Assembly: GCA_032690845.1 (NCBI GenBank)
Contig: CM064426.1
Coordinates: 73,396,403-73,460,402, forward strand
Length of the DNA: 64,000 nt
Direction of reading: 5' to 3'
DNA from: Eleusine coracana subsp. coracana
Lineage: Eukaryota; Streptophyta; Magnoliopsida; Poales; Poaceae
How positions within the stretch are numbered: position 1 is the stretch's first letter; the number at the start of each line of letters is the position of its first letter. A program made the translations under genes and the position numbers. Shown here one piece after another: positions 1 through 12,020 of this stretch. Under the pieces are notes generated by a model, which was given only the letters and a program-made list of their open reading frames with translations, did no database searches and had not been told where the DNA came from.

Positions 1-1551
1 GTTTCTTGTTTGTTGAGGTGCATGAGTCACTTGGCTCATGGACTTTGGCAAGATCTTTGGTCAAGTTCTTGTTTTTGTCCTTTTCTTGCTCAAGTTGCCT
101 TGTGAGCTCTAGATTCTTCTCCCTTTCTTCATCAAGCAATTCTTCTTCTCTCTCGATGATTCTTTCTTGATTATCCAACTCTTTGTAGCTTATCTAGCAT
201 CTTAACCATTTCATGCATAGAGGGGACTAAGTCCTCCTCTTCATCACTACAATATGAGGGATTGAAATCGGAATTAGGAGATACCTTGGTTTCCTTGGCC
301 ATGAAGCACCGGGGGCCATCATCCTCATCATCGGTGAGGTTATTGAAGAGTGACTTCTTGGCCGGAGTTAGACCAATGGCAAGGTTGGCAATGCCACCTT
401 CGTCATCATCTGAGACGTATTCTTGGCAAATGTGAGCTTGTCCCTTGTATGGCTTCTTGTTGGCCTTGCTCTTCTTGTTGTACGTTTCATTTTTATTGCC
501 CTTACCATTTAGCCTTGGACAATCAGCTATCATGTGGCCTTGTTCATGATATTCATAGCATCTTCTATTTGTCCTTCTAGCTTTTGCTTTATCAAAGCTT
601 ACCTTTGTAAAGCCATTCTTGATCATATATTTGCCAAACTTTTTGAAAAATAAGGCAAACTCTTCATTGTCCTCATCATCCTCATCATTCTCACCATCTT
701 CATCATCATTGTCCTCTTGTGATTTCTTAGCCTTGAGCGCTATGTTTTTGTTGCTTGAGCTGTCTTCACCTATGAGCATATTCACTCTTTTGCCCTCATC
801 ATCACAACTCTTGTGGGCTTTGATTCTTACAATAACTTCATCTTTTGTGAAGCTTTCAAACCCATCCTTCTCTTCAATGATGGTGCATAGAGTTGGATTC
901 CACATTCTAAGAGCCATAAGAAGCTTGTAGTTGACTTCTTCATCTTTGATGTTGTCTCCATAATATCATCTCTCATTCACAATATCCATGAGCCTATCAT
1001 GTGTTTGTTGAGGCTCTTCTCCCTTGTTCATCACAAAGAAGTAGAATTGATTCTTGAGTACTTGAAGTCTTGACTTCTTCACCACATCTACTCCTTCATG
1101 AGCACATATAAGTTTCTTCCATATCTTGCGGACGTTCTCTATTCTAGAGACTCTTGAATACTCCTTTGGATTAAAGGAAGAGAGAATTGCCAATACCTCT
1201 TGAGCATTGCGATGTATGTTGAGTTGGTCCATGGTTGTAGGATTATCCTTATCCTCTAAGGTGTATCCTTTCTCCACAATATCCCAAATCAGGGGACCAA
1301 TAGACATCTAAGTACATCTTCATACGATGCTTGTACCAACTAAAATTCTTGCCCTCAAAGTAGGGCAATCTCCCACTTCCACTTCCATGGATGTTGGATA
1401 TATCACTGTAGTTGAAAGGCATTACGATGTGCAAATCACTGCCTTTATCACTTGCCGAGGCAAGCTCTTGAGGTTGATCACCTACTCCTAGCTTTGTTAT
1501 TTTTAATCTCAAGCTTTTAAGCCTTGTAGAAGATCCAAACGCTGATATCAA
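1..1551 (-). pseudogene. SIRE/Maximus-type Ty1-copia gag remnant
   Basis: This is the gag (capsid/nucleocapsid) part of a copia retrotransposon, read leftward and broken into shifted frames. The pieces are 1551-1249 (gag N-terminus), 1307-966 (UBN2-type gag core, including a PKEYSRVSRIENVRKIWKKL stretch) and 917-171 (an Asp/Glu-rich run followed by a zinc knuckle). The knuckle should be CX2CX4HX4C, but the second Cys is Tyr (CYEYHEQGHMIADC, Tyr codon at 549-551). The first ~170 bases continue a charged tail in another frame. Pol would lie beyond the left edge. An LTR begins immediately at 1553, in the right place for this element. The family assignment rests on gag style and LTR style, not on a database search. 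It cannot encode a working gag. Confidence 0.8.
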
Positions 1552-1552
1552 T

Positions 1553-1564
1553 TGAAAGTTTCCT

Positions 1565-1595
<31 letters not shown>

Positions 1596-2830
1596 TGAAT
1601 AGCCAATTTAAAAGTTAACCCTAAAAAATAGCATTTAAAAACTGATCAAACAAAGTCTGATGGAACTTCCGTTAGTTAACAATGAAACTTTCGTGATGAT
1701 GAAAGTTCTGTCTCTTCACAGAAGTTCCAGAAATGTGAATGTAAGTGCTAAATGAGATTGCGGAAATTAACCGGGATAGAACACAATACTTGATAGATGA
1801 TGAAGCTAGCACAAAGTATGTCTCAATACCTACAATACAAAGCTAGCAACACAATGTACAAATGTAGAGAGCACAAAATAATAGAAGAAATACACAAGCA
1901 CAATATAAAAAACTAGAAAAATAAAGAGAGACACAAAGATTTAACCTGAGGTTTGGCAACCACACAAAGTAGTTCCTACGTCCTTGTTGAGGAGCCACAC
2001 TAAGTGACTGGGTCTCTCTCAACCCTTTCCCTACCAAGCAATCACAAAGATTGTGCTCGGATTTCTTCCTTCACTTGATTCTTTTCCTCCGGAGGTGAAT
2101 CACACCTTCACAAACGTCCCAGTCTCACCACAACAAGTTGGGAGCTCAAGGGCGACGCCTAGCTGTCTAGAAGACCAAATCTCCAAGAGTAACAACCAAA
2201 TCAAATCTTGTATAGGGAGGGAAAGATGTGCTCAAGCTTTTGAGCTGATGGATTCATGCTTTTTGTGGTCGGATCTCTCTCACTTTTGATTGGAATGTCA
2301 AGAACAAGTGTATGAGTGAGAGGGGAGAGCTCTAGCTGCATGAAGAGTGAAATGCCAAAGTGTCCAAACCTTCCCACGGGGGAAGGGGTAGGCTATATAT
2401 AGAGCAGCTCCAAAAACTAGCCGTTACAGTGTATTCTAGGTATGACGAAACTTCCGTTGTTGCCCATGAAACTTCCATGGATTAAAAAAGAGTCGTTGCA
2501 CGGGATGAATTTAACTAAGACAAGGAATGACGAAACTTCCATGATAGCCACCATGGAACTTTCGTAACTCTCAGGTTGTAGCAACCCAGGGGATTTGCAA
2601 GGACAGATGTTCTGTGAAGGATCTCATGAAACTTCCGTAGCTCTTGGGTTGCTAGAACTTGGGATTTTGGCACTAATGGAACTTACATGACAGTCCTCAC
2701 AGATCTTCCGTAACTCTCTGTTTGGCTTAGAATAAGTTGGTTCTTTTTGGTCTTTTGTCGCTAATTTTCTCTCAAAGCTTTTGGGTTGGCTTGAGCAAAA
2801 TAATTCCCTCCTAGTAAGATTGGTTTACCC
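1553..2830 (-). mobile_element. LTR of the SIRE/Maximus-type copia element (right limit approximate)
   Basis: The LTR end reads TGAAAG at 1553 on the plus strand. Leftward from 1552 comes ATTGATATCAGCG, a degenerate match to the initiator-tRNA-Met primer binding site (TTGGTATCAGAGC) expected between LTR and gag. Inside are a run of 28 G (1568-1595) and several copies of a GAAACTTCCGT-like motif between about 2440 and 2720, comparable to the short repeats in the related LTR at 42709-45117. The far end could not be placed: no clear terminal CA partner or target duplication was found, so 2830 is approximate. Confidence 0.6.
1568..1595. repeat. Poly-G tract (28 G)
   Basis: An uninterrupted run of 28 G sits just inside the LTR end. 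The LTR at 42709-45117 has a shorter C run at the equivalent position (45085-45095), so the tract is a family feature that has expanded. Its exact length is likely unreliable in sequencing. Confidence 0.9.
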
Positions 2831-3879
2831 CTTTTAATAGTTCGGCATGCCTATGACTCAATAAATTAATAAAATCTAAACTTGAAAGGCATTTGAATCT
2901 CTTCTCTTTTCTTGTTTTTGTAGAGGGATGCACTATCTCAGAAATGTCGGTTTAAATATTCTTTCACCCATGTACTTTTATTAAGTATATTATGTCCTAA
3001 CTTTGACACTTTAGCTCTAAACTTTTCATAAATTACATTTTGGTCCCTAAACATTTCATAAACTATGTTTATTCCTTGACATTTCATAATTTAGCCCCTA
3101 TACTTTTTCTGAAAATAATTTTAGTTCCCTAAACATGTCTATTTTTACTCATTTAGTTCATAAAACTTCAAATTTTCATAACTTTTCACACTGTAACTCT
3201 AATTTATGTAATTCTTGTGCCCTCGTGATCATAGAAATGAGAACTATCCTTTAATATTGCTTTTTATAATAGTTTGTTATTGTCTGGTATATAGTTTCCT
3301 ACTTTGTTTATATGATTGTGTGCATGCCATGCCTGCGTATGGTAATTAGAGAACGAGTTGTTCTTGGAATTGTAAGAGCAAGAGTTGAAGACCTGAGCAG
3401 CAACATCTATTTTTAGGCAAGTGTTCTTGATGCATCTTGCTCCTATTTGTTAAATGTTTTATTTCAAAACTGCATGCTTGTATCAAATGAGTGTTTACCA
3501 ATTGTTAGGGTTTACAAGTTATTGCTTTATCATTCCTTGTCGCCTTGAACTAGATGTTAGTTGGTCATCAGTAGACATGCTTAGTTTGCTTATGGTATGT
3601 TGGGTTCACTTTAATCTTGATTAATGAATTATATCACTTCATGGATTGGATGGTAATTTGTTTGCAACATGTCTTAGGATTTGGGTGATCAGTATGGGAA
3701 CTGTGGCTTGGGTTTTACCGGTAGTTCAGAGACTATGGTCGGGGTTTTACTGGTAGTCCCCTATTAGTTTGTTTTATCACCTAAATCATGTTAAGGACAG
3801 GTTCTTGGAGCGGCAATCCATGTGAACCATACAACCACAAGCCAAATTATGGGCGTGGCCTGTCACGGTATGAGGTGGA

Positions 3880-6240
3880 TGTTAACGATCGTTATACATC
3901 AATTTCAACTGTTAATATGCTCACAAAAATAGGAAGATAATGCATTTCATACATGCATGTTAGCTAGGAATAATGCAATTCCACTTGTCCTTGGAGAAAC
4001 ATGTGCATGTAGGAGTTTACATACATATGGAGTGGAGAAATGCCCCATGATCCGTGAAATACCATTCTAGCCAATGGGAGAGTGCCAACTGGACATACAC
4101 GGAGCAATGACATGGCTACACATGATTGTGTAGGAGGAAACCAACTTAACAGAGAAGACCCACCTAGAGGCCACCCCGAGGAAGCTCACCCTGATGGGGC
4201 CTACCTGCAGGTCGGCCAACCTAACCCCCTGGTCGGTTGACCTAGGATAGAGGCCTCTCCTAAGGAGCTTCCTTGTGGTGACAATGGTTGCCTCCTTGAA
4301 GTCGGTGGAGGCCATTTTGCTAGGAGTAACATCATGCAACCGCCTCAGAACCATCTTAGAAGTCCTATATAAAGAGTAGCCCATTCCACTCACAAAATAC
4401 ACACTCAAGAAGTAGTCACTCTTTCTCATATTTTGTATCTCCAAGTCCTAGTGGTGTTTAGTTTAGTTGAGCCTTGCTCAAGTCTCCAAGTCATTGGGAT
4501 ATTAGTACGACTCTTGTATCATTTCCTTTATTCAATTTATGTATCACTTTGATCTATTTGAGTAATATAGTTCTACAATATAGTTGTGCTTATGATATGT
4601 GCTTATCATTTCCATAGATTTGTTGTCCAATAGGTATCACAAACTAGCAAGGTAGAACATGATAGAAAAATACTGGCTTACAAAAACTTGATGTAGATGC
4701 AAACCAGTAGTAGATAAAAGTCTACAACCCGTAACTTAGACAAGAACGATGTATAGATGGGGAACCACAAGTTCCAGCATGCGCCCAAGGGAAGAATCAC
4801 TTGATCACGCACTTCAGCAACCGGTAGAGGAGGGCAACACCTCTTGGGTTCCTAGGAGGACATCATGACCAAAACCACAATACATTGACGTCCTGCCTTA
4901 TAGGGGCGCCGGCCCTAAGCTATAAGGCATGCAGGTCAGCCAAACACCTGGCCTGACTCGAACACAACTTAAAACTGACTCGGACTCAACACAATCTGAC
5001 ACTATTTTGATGACTACAACCGCTAGGGAACTAATCCGACTATGGGGCTGGATCCTTTGAAAAGTTTATCAAATCATATTTCCAACGAGCATTTAATTAC
5101 TCGGCCCAATCTGACTCCGTATGGCCTAGATATGGTACTTTACTCTGCACCTGTCTGGGTGAACCCGAACCGAGTCCGAATTGAATAGGAACTTCCATAG
5201 GTTGTAAATTCAAGATTTGATTGCTTTCTGGATGAAATACACCTGGAGGGAAGTTCTTTCACACCCTTGGAAAGCCATGAACAATATCATTGCAGTCCAT
5301 AGATTCCTCAAGTGTTACCAACATTGATCCGATCACAACATATTTCTTTGTTTCTCATTTCTTTTCTTCCACCTTTATATTGGTCCCAATGAAAAGCTTG
5401 CATGGCATGCAACTATTGGCTAACAGAGCCTCACTTTTCACTTTATAATTCATAACATTTATGAAACATCCAAACTGAATGTTGGAATGTTTCAAAACAT
5501 CATATTCTGAAATATGTGTGAAATCATGCATCTTTTCAAAATACATAAGTTGTAGTGACTCGATGAGCCATGGGATCATCATTCTAGGGTTTGATCAATT
5601 CTTGAATTATATCATGAAGTGTAAGCATGGTGCTTACATGCATAGGTAGTGTTAATTATCTAGTAATCTATAGTATGTAGAGGTAGACAGTAGGCGGTGA
5701 TATCGTTATCTATCCTTATTACTCCTCCATGTTCGGTGATGATGTATGTCCAAGATGGAGTAGCCTTGTATATGTAGGGCATGAATCCATACACAAAGTG
5801 TTGAGTGCATTAGACTTGGACTAGTATAATACTACTTGTATATGATTGACTATGTAACTATATAACTACAACACATTAGAGATATAGTGTAGCTCTTCCA
5901 ACTAAAACCCACTAGGTGACTGGGATTACTTATTTATTGGGATTAACTTCTGTGTGGTCCCCCACTCTACCCCTTGGTCATAAGTTATTCTTACCCATTT
6001 ATAGACTATGTTTATCAACACCAATCTTTATGCCTTTGTTAAGATTAATACTTTATTCTAACACGCCTTCCTTCAGAATAAAATAAATAATGATACCCTG
6101 AATACTTCTAGGTGAAATGCTACAACCGTATTCCCCGCTCGCTTGTGGATTTTACCTAATTGACACTAGGTACATCATTAAATTTTTTTGGCCCCATTGC
6201 TAGGGATGATTTATATGACATGACTTGGCAAATGCCAACA
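3880..6240 (+). mobile_element. Nested gypsy-type solo LTR with perfect 5-bp target duplication GTGGA
   Basis: It begins TGTTAACGATCG (3880) and ends AATGCCAACA (6240). The flanks are GTGGA at 3875-3879 and GTGGA at 6241-6245, a perfect 5-bp target duplication. There is a TATA-like TATATAAAG near 4365. The ends match those of the LTR at 6966-8359 (TGTTGACGGTCG...AATACCAACA), so both are one family. No internal coding region, primer site or second LTR is present, which indicates a solo LTR left by LTR-LTR recombination. It is longer than its relatives because of an extra ~1 kb segment at about 4607-5585. Confidence 0.85.
4607..5585. other. Unidentified ~1 kb insertion inside the solo LTR
   Basis: Aligning this LTR by eye with its relatives (6966-8359, and 49905-51516 reversed), similarity breaks near 4607 and resumes near 5585. 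ATCAT occurs at both junctions (about 4605 and 5574), which could be a target duplication or chance. Inside there is one short leftward open frame (5582-5355, 75 codons) that I do not recognise and no clear terminal repeats. It may be another degraded element or a family variant. Confidence 0.4.
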
Positions 6241-6965
6241 GTGGAGACCAGTAGATGCGTGTGAGGACGGTGGTGACTATGGTCCGGATTTTACCAGTAG
6301 TCTTAGTGGGGAGGGGGTGAAGGGATGGAATCCCTAAACCATCTGGCTCAAGAGGGGGCCTCTCAGGTTAAGGGTTTACTTCATGATGGGTGAAACCTCA
6401 ATAGGCACATACAAGCTAGAGGAAGCCGTTGAAATGACTTGAAGTGATCTCTTGGCCACACACCAAAGGAAGTGTGCAAGTGCTTGGCCGGCATGACAGG
6501 TCGGAGACTTAGTCACCTAGAAACAGAGAATGAAATCACTTCTCATGAGGAATGTGTACAACCTCCATAGAGTGAAAACTGTCATTACAGTCGTGCTCAC
6601 GATCAAGAGCGGCATGGAGCCTCACTTCATTAGGGGTTATGGTTGGGATTGGTTGGTGGTTTGGACTTGTCTTGGATGGCACCATGCGAATCAATGGTTG
6701 GGATAACCTGGCATAGTAAACAGGATGCTTTGCAAAGTTGTGAACTAAATATGGGTATCTACAATAAATGCCAATTAGCCATTCTTGTCTATAGCCCCAT
6801 GTCATCTTTTCTCCCACTTGTTGGGTACCACGATATTGTTCTTTTATCAGCTTTAATAAAGATATTGTTCTTTTATCATGATAATTGTCATGTGTGCCTA
6901 AAAATTTTATTTGGGCAAGCAAATAAATACATTCGGTTTCGGTCATTAGAATCAGGTGTGACATA

Positions 6966-8359
6966 TGTTGACGGTCGTTAACTACCATTTCTGACTATTA
7001 ATATTACTCAAAATAAAGGAGGATTTAATAAAGTTCCACTTGTACTTGAAGAAATGCTCACATGCAGTAGATACATCAAAATAAAGGAGGAAACACACCT
7101 ATATGGAAATGAAACACAACTTCCACCAATCAGAGTTCACTAACAAGGATTCCCATGGATCAAATAGCCCACCTACATTACTGAACCGACATAAAGATGG
7201 CCTAAGTTGAGGAGGAGTCAAGGTGGGCCACCCACCAGAGTGCTAGAGGAGCCTAGGGACTACTCGGCTCCACCCCTGTTCGGTCGAACAGGGAGTGGGC
7301 CCAACTTCCTATGGCAGTTCCCCATGGACCCTCCAAAGGTGGTTATCCCCCTTAGGGCGGGAGTTACCGACCAAGGAACCGTGTTTGGACCCCTTTAAAT
7401 AGAAGGGTGTGGCTTCACTCCTCATCATCACTCTCTTTGTATTTTGAGTTTCTCTCTAGTTTTAGTTGAGTTAAGCTTAGAATAGAGTCTTCTTCAATTT
7501 CCAAGTCTTCCTTGGAATTGTGGTATGACTCTTGTATCTTTCTCCTTCTATATGACTTTGTTCTATTTAATATATTTAGTCTTTCTATATAGTTATGCTT
7601 GGGTCATGTGTTTCTTGTTTGATTATGTGATCCATTCATGTATATGGTTATTGTGCTTGCATGTTAGTAGTGTAGTTATGCTATACTACCATGTTAGACA
7701 TAGGCCCTTACTATAGTCTTTATTTATATTGTTATACCAATGCATGACTAGTGTCTGACTTAGATCATTTTCACGTGCTTAGTGTTCATTTAAATGTGAT
7801 TACTCCTTTTCTGATCCATCGCTAGAGGATTAGGGGTATTGTTCCAAAGATGTAAGCATGGTGCGTAGATCAATAGAATACATTATTTGTCATGTAGCCC
7901 ATGGATTGCTTGGGGTAGGAAATAGGTGGTGACAACCCTACCTGTCCTTTGAAATCCTCCACGTTCGACTATACAGTAGGCTCTTGGCCGTAATCGTACT
8001 GTGGATACAGGGGAAAACTGGATGCCGAGGGTGTGATGATCTGATTGTCTAGCATTGCTTATGTATTTGTATAATACTATATAATATAAACTAGCCAACT
8101 ATATAAAAATAACATAGAGACTTAGCTCTTTCTTTGTTCTTCTCCACTAGACTGGTCTTTATTTATCTAGAGTATGTTATCTATGTGTCCAATATCAATA
8201 TCGATCTATATCCTTACCCCTATGAGGACTTTGTCTTATAATCTACTATGCAACACTAGACCATGGTAACCGTCTTGGTCCAATTGCCTTCCTTTGAGAC
8301 AAAATTAATACGACACCTGAATACTTGCGGATTACCTACATTCGTTAAAAATACCAACA
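6966..8359 (+). mobile_element. Gypsy-type solo LTR, same family as 3880-6240
   Basis: It starts TGTTGACGGTCG at 6966 and ends AATACCAACA at 8359. The flanks are ACATA (6961-6965) and ACATG (8360-8364), a 4-of-5 match to a target duplication. The TTTAAATAG near 7396 is a plausible TATA-type element. No internal region or second LTR is seen. Its start lies 3 bases after the GTGTGACA end of the neighbouring LTR, so it inserted at, or was joined to, that boundary. Confidence 0.75.
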
Positions 8360-8973
8360 ACATGTCACCACCTACCGACTACATCTACAAACCGTGGGGT
8401 ACATGGCAAACAAATGTAACCTCTAGTCTAGACACCACGTCTACACTATTAAATTCTCGGTACCACGCTTATAGAAGACTAAGATACTCTAACTAAATAG
8501 AGCCATGATCCCATAAGCAATAAAGAAATAAATTACTTAAAAGAGAAACTTAAATACCAAAGAGGAATCATGAATACTTGAAAAGGAAAGCATCCGTCAA
8601 GGTACAAGCGTGGGGAAAATTGCAGACAAGACTGACACTCTCCCGAACTCTCCCTCAATCTCTTCCTATTTTCTAAGCACTAACTAAGCAGCACTTGGCC
8701 TTTGGAATTGAGCTCTAATCTTCTTCTTCTTGTGTGTTTTGGTCTTTTGGGAGTGGAGGCACTCCCCTCCTTATATAGGGCCCAAAGGCGTTTGAAGAAG
8801 CGGTGGGAGCACGAGTAGGCTTGGGCCGAGTGGCCCGAATCTTTGTTTGGCCGAACAAGGGTGTTCGGTCGAACATGGACTGACCCCTTTGGCCCACCTA
8901 CTTCTCTGGGTCACTGGCTTAATGTCCCCATTGTTAGTCTTCAAGGTTAGGTCGGTTGTTGATGCTAGTGTCA
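8360..8973 (-). mobile_element. Gypsy-type LTR fragment on the minus strand
   Basis: The segment is closely similar to 30819-31341 along its whole length: the shared AAAAGGAAAGCATCCGTCAA and GGTACAAGCGTGGGGAA segments, then a TATA-like box on the minus strand (CTTATATAGGG near 8773) and an end reading GTGTCA (8973; 31341 in the relative). Read on the minus strand the LTR therefore starts TGACACTAGCATCA. The other end is cut by the neighbouring plus-strand LTR at 8359. It is a truncated LTR with no internal sequence. Confidence 0.65.
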
Positions 8974-10672
8974 ATCCCCCAATTTTCACCGATGTATAGA
9001 AGCCCGCCAAAGTTTAGGCCCATATGTAGAAATAGGGCTAGTAGGGTTTTGGCTCGGATGTAACTTGAAGTACATGTTAAAAGATAGATAAGGAAACTAG
9101 CGATAGAGTCATGATCTTGCCTACCTCAAAGAGGCGGTTACTGGACTATAAATATGTATGTACCCCAATGAGGAGGCTATCAAGAGTTCACTAGAGCATA
9201 AGCCCACCACATAACATGTGCATTGCGATCTATAAGCCATCCGATCCGATCCAAAGAGGTCGAAACCAATACAAATTACGTGTCCTATGAGGTTGATCTC
9301 ACCGAAGTTGTTCTCCCTCAATCCAATCCAAAGTATTGTTTGGTCTCTTTTTGAGCTGTCGACAACGAGTATAATTTAGTTCATTTGCTTTGTTGACTTA
9401 ATGTGTTATGTTTTTCCGAATTTACATAATTAGAAGACGGTATACATTTATTAGTCTCCAATAATTTTTATGAATATTAAAAGTATACTTCTTTTCTGCT
9501 CTACCGCATGTAATTTCATTATTAAACAACAGGAAGTTTAGTACACCCGTGGACGAACAGACTTCCACAAAACGGCCACACGGTAGAACACAGGCAACCA
9601 CACTCTCAAAACACGCACTTTTTAGTGTAATGTCAATAAATTAATTAATAGAAAATTCTCAAATTAGAACAACTTATAAATTGACAGAATCCTATTTTTT
9701 TTCTGCGGGATTCTACGATTTATGATTCAAGCAGAAAACCTTGTGCAGTTTTGAAACACTTTACCCACATCTAGATCTGTAATGTTTTGAGGGCGTTGTT
9801 CGGTACTCTTCACTTGTTGAGATCAGTGTTTGTGCGCTTATTCACCACCTTGTGCTGATATTCTGCTAATGCTAGAGCATAATCAACCGAGAAAATTCAC
9901 TCCAATGCCTACATGGTTCCTCCCAAACAGCACCTTTGTTTTGAATAGCCCGGATTCAAATTCTGGACCCAGCGTACTGAATTCAAATAACCTAAAATCA
10001 TGTCACAGAGCGTCAGATGTGGTGCTACAGGTGACCTCGTAAATCGTACACTAGATTAGTTAATTAATTGACAGAGATGAAAGAATCAAGGTGACAGAGT
10101 CCAGTCTGTCATCCGAGCCGACGGGAATAACAAATTATTATCATCACTTTGACAACTGATGATAAGTATAAACAATCAACGAGGTGGCACATGAAGCCAT
10201 GAACAACCCAATATACGACATTCAGAAACTTCCAAAGTTAAACTTGCCAGCTAATTCAATGATACCCTTCATTATGATGGGGCTAGCATGATTGGATACC
10301 AGTATGCAACAAACTTCAATCAGAAGCACACTACTAACTAACCAGGCACAAACAATTAAAAAAAACTGTCATACAATTTACGGGCAGGAAAATCACACTT
10401 TATATCTTGCGTTTGTAAGCCGAGATATGCTGCAGTACCAGGTAACTTTCAGAACGCTAATGAATTGAATCCTATATAGCACACATCTAACTTTAACTCT
10501 GAAACACCAAACAAACTGAATCTGCCGCCATATACTCCAGTAAGTTGACGCAAGACTGAAACAAAAAAAAGAGTAGATATTGCCTCCACACCATTTAAGA
10601 TAACTATGCTTCACTTTCTACCAACTGTTGCTCAAGGCTCTCTATAGTATGCTGTTTCAAGAACAATTACAT
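8974..10672. other. Intergenic DNA and probable 3' UTR of the RABA gene
   Basis: The open frames here are short and show no recognisable protein. The last few hundred bases before 10673 are AT-rich and are probably the 3' untranslated region of the minus-strand RABA gene. No transposon ends or long repeats were recognised. Confidence 0.5.
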
Positions 10673-12020
10673 TCAAGTTGAGCAGCATGCCCTCTTTGTA
10701 TTTCCAGCAGTATTGTCAATGCTGATGGTTTTGCCCTGGGATGGCAGTGGAGCTGCTGCTGCAGCTGCTTCTTTAGCGGCTAGCGCTTTTCTGTTGACAA
10801 TGCCATAGACCTCTGTGATGATAGTCTGGAAGGCTTCTTCCACGTTTACAGCCTCCATAGCTGATGTCTCCAGGAAGAATAATCCCTCCGTCTCAGCCAG
10901 AGCTTTGCCTTCATCCTCGGAGACGGCTCTCAGGTGTGTCAGGTCAGACTTGTTGCCTACCATCAGGATCACAATGCTGGAGTCAGCATGGTCACGGAGT
11001 TCGCGAAGCCACCTGTGAACATTATCGAAGCTTTGCCTTTTTGTGATGTCATATACGAGCAGAGCTCCCACGGCTCCGCGGTAGTAGGCACTTGTAATGG
11101 CACGGTACCTCTCCTGTCCGGCTGTGTCCCAGATCTGAGCCTTTATCGTTTTGCCCTCCATCTATCAATGATGGTTACACACAATCAGACATTGAAGAAA
11201 TGGTCAAATCAATAAATTCAAGCTCATAACAAGCATCAAATGCCGTCATTAGTACATGGAAATGACATGATGAATTCAGAGTTGATCACGATTCAAATGC
11301 ACAGAACGGTGGTTCAGCCGTTCAGCTGCAAATGAGGCTGTGTAATGTTTCATATTGAAGGGCCGACAGGATGCCACATAAAGACCAGAGGCAGTAACTG
11401 ACGCATCAAAATACCAACCATTGATGTGACCCAGAGGAAGAAGGCTGATCTAGAATGCAAAAGATGTTTCTACGACAGCAGAAATCTAATGCAAGTATCA
11501 ACTACTGTACTGAATAAGGAATAGGGTGGTAGGTGAGAATTATTTTAAAAAGCAATCTACAGAACAACAATACATTTGTGACATTTGAACCGATGCCCGT
11601 TCATAATCATCGGCCCATGAGGATCTGATAATGCAATCATTCAAATGTTGTAAAAATTCTCGTCAGGCACGGCGCACTCCGAAGAGAGCAGCTTTCTTGG
11701 GAACGCTCAAATGCAATCCTGACGAAATCATTCCATGCCCAACTGCCATAAGGCCGAGATCTGGTAGGATGGGATCAAGACGCGACAATCACGGTCGTGC
11801 GCGGGTAGTAGAACCAAGAGGAAAGAAGCGGGGGGGCGGGTAATGACGATCGAACCTGCAGGGACTTGGTGGCAAACTCGACGCCGATGGTGGACTTGGA
11901 GTCGAGGGAGAAGTGGTTGCGCGTGAAGCGGGACAGGATATTGGACTTGCCTACGCCGCTGTCCCCGATCAGCACCATCTTGAACAGGTACGAGTACTCG
12001 TGATCCACCCGCTCGCCCAT
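10673..12020 (-). CDS. RABA/Rab11-type small GTPase (two exons, 217 aa)
   Basis: A Rab GTPase of the plant RABA (Rab11) group, close in style to rice RIC2-type proteins. Family role: GTP-switched control of vesicle traffic between trans-Golgi/recycling endosome and plasma membrane or cell plate. Exon 1 is 12020-11856 (55 codons, MGERVDHEYSY start) and exon 2 is 11161-10673; the intron has GT at 11855-11854 and AG at 11163-11162, and falls between codons. Motifs: P-loop GDSGVGKS (residues 19-26), effector-region Thr44, WDTAGQE (66-72), NKSD (125-128), ETSA (153-156) and C-terminal CCST for double geranylgeranylation. The length is normal for the family. A longer upstream in-frame ATG (12188) exists, but residue 57 of that frame begins the conserved protein. 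The neighbours are unrelated. A 4.7 kb solo LTR starts 787 bases upstream of the ATG. Confidence 0.96.

Larger units (their letters stand above)
2985..6963 (+). mobile_element. 5'-truncated gypsy-type LTR, interrupted by a younger solo LTR
   Basis: Two segments, 2985-3879 and 6246-6963, belong together. In order they resemble parts of the solo LTR at 12807-17515: the AT-rich run with CTTTTCATAA-like text, a GGCAAGTGTTCTTGA segment (like GGCAAGTGTCCTTGA near 16110), the GGAGCGGC segment, the GTGCTCACGATCAAGAGC segment (like GTGCTCACGGTCAAGAGC near 16876) and the terminal GTGTGACA (6956-6963, like 17508-17515). The 3880-6240 insertion splits it, with GTGGA duplicated on either side. The true 5' end, expected as TGTAACAYCCC, is missing, so the left limit is approximate. 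No coding potential. Confidence 0.65.

Noticed and set aside
5355..5582. Small leftward gene in the 1 kb insertion
   Set aside because: 75 codons, no recognisable domain, no promoter context.
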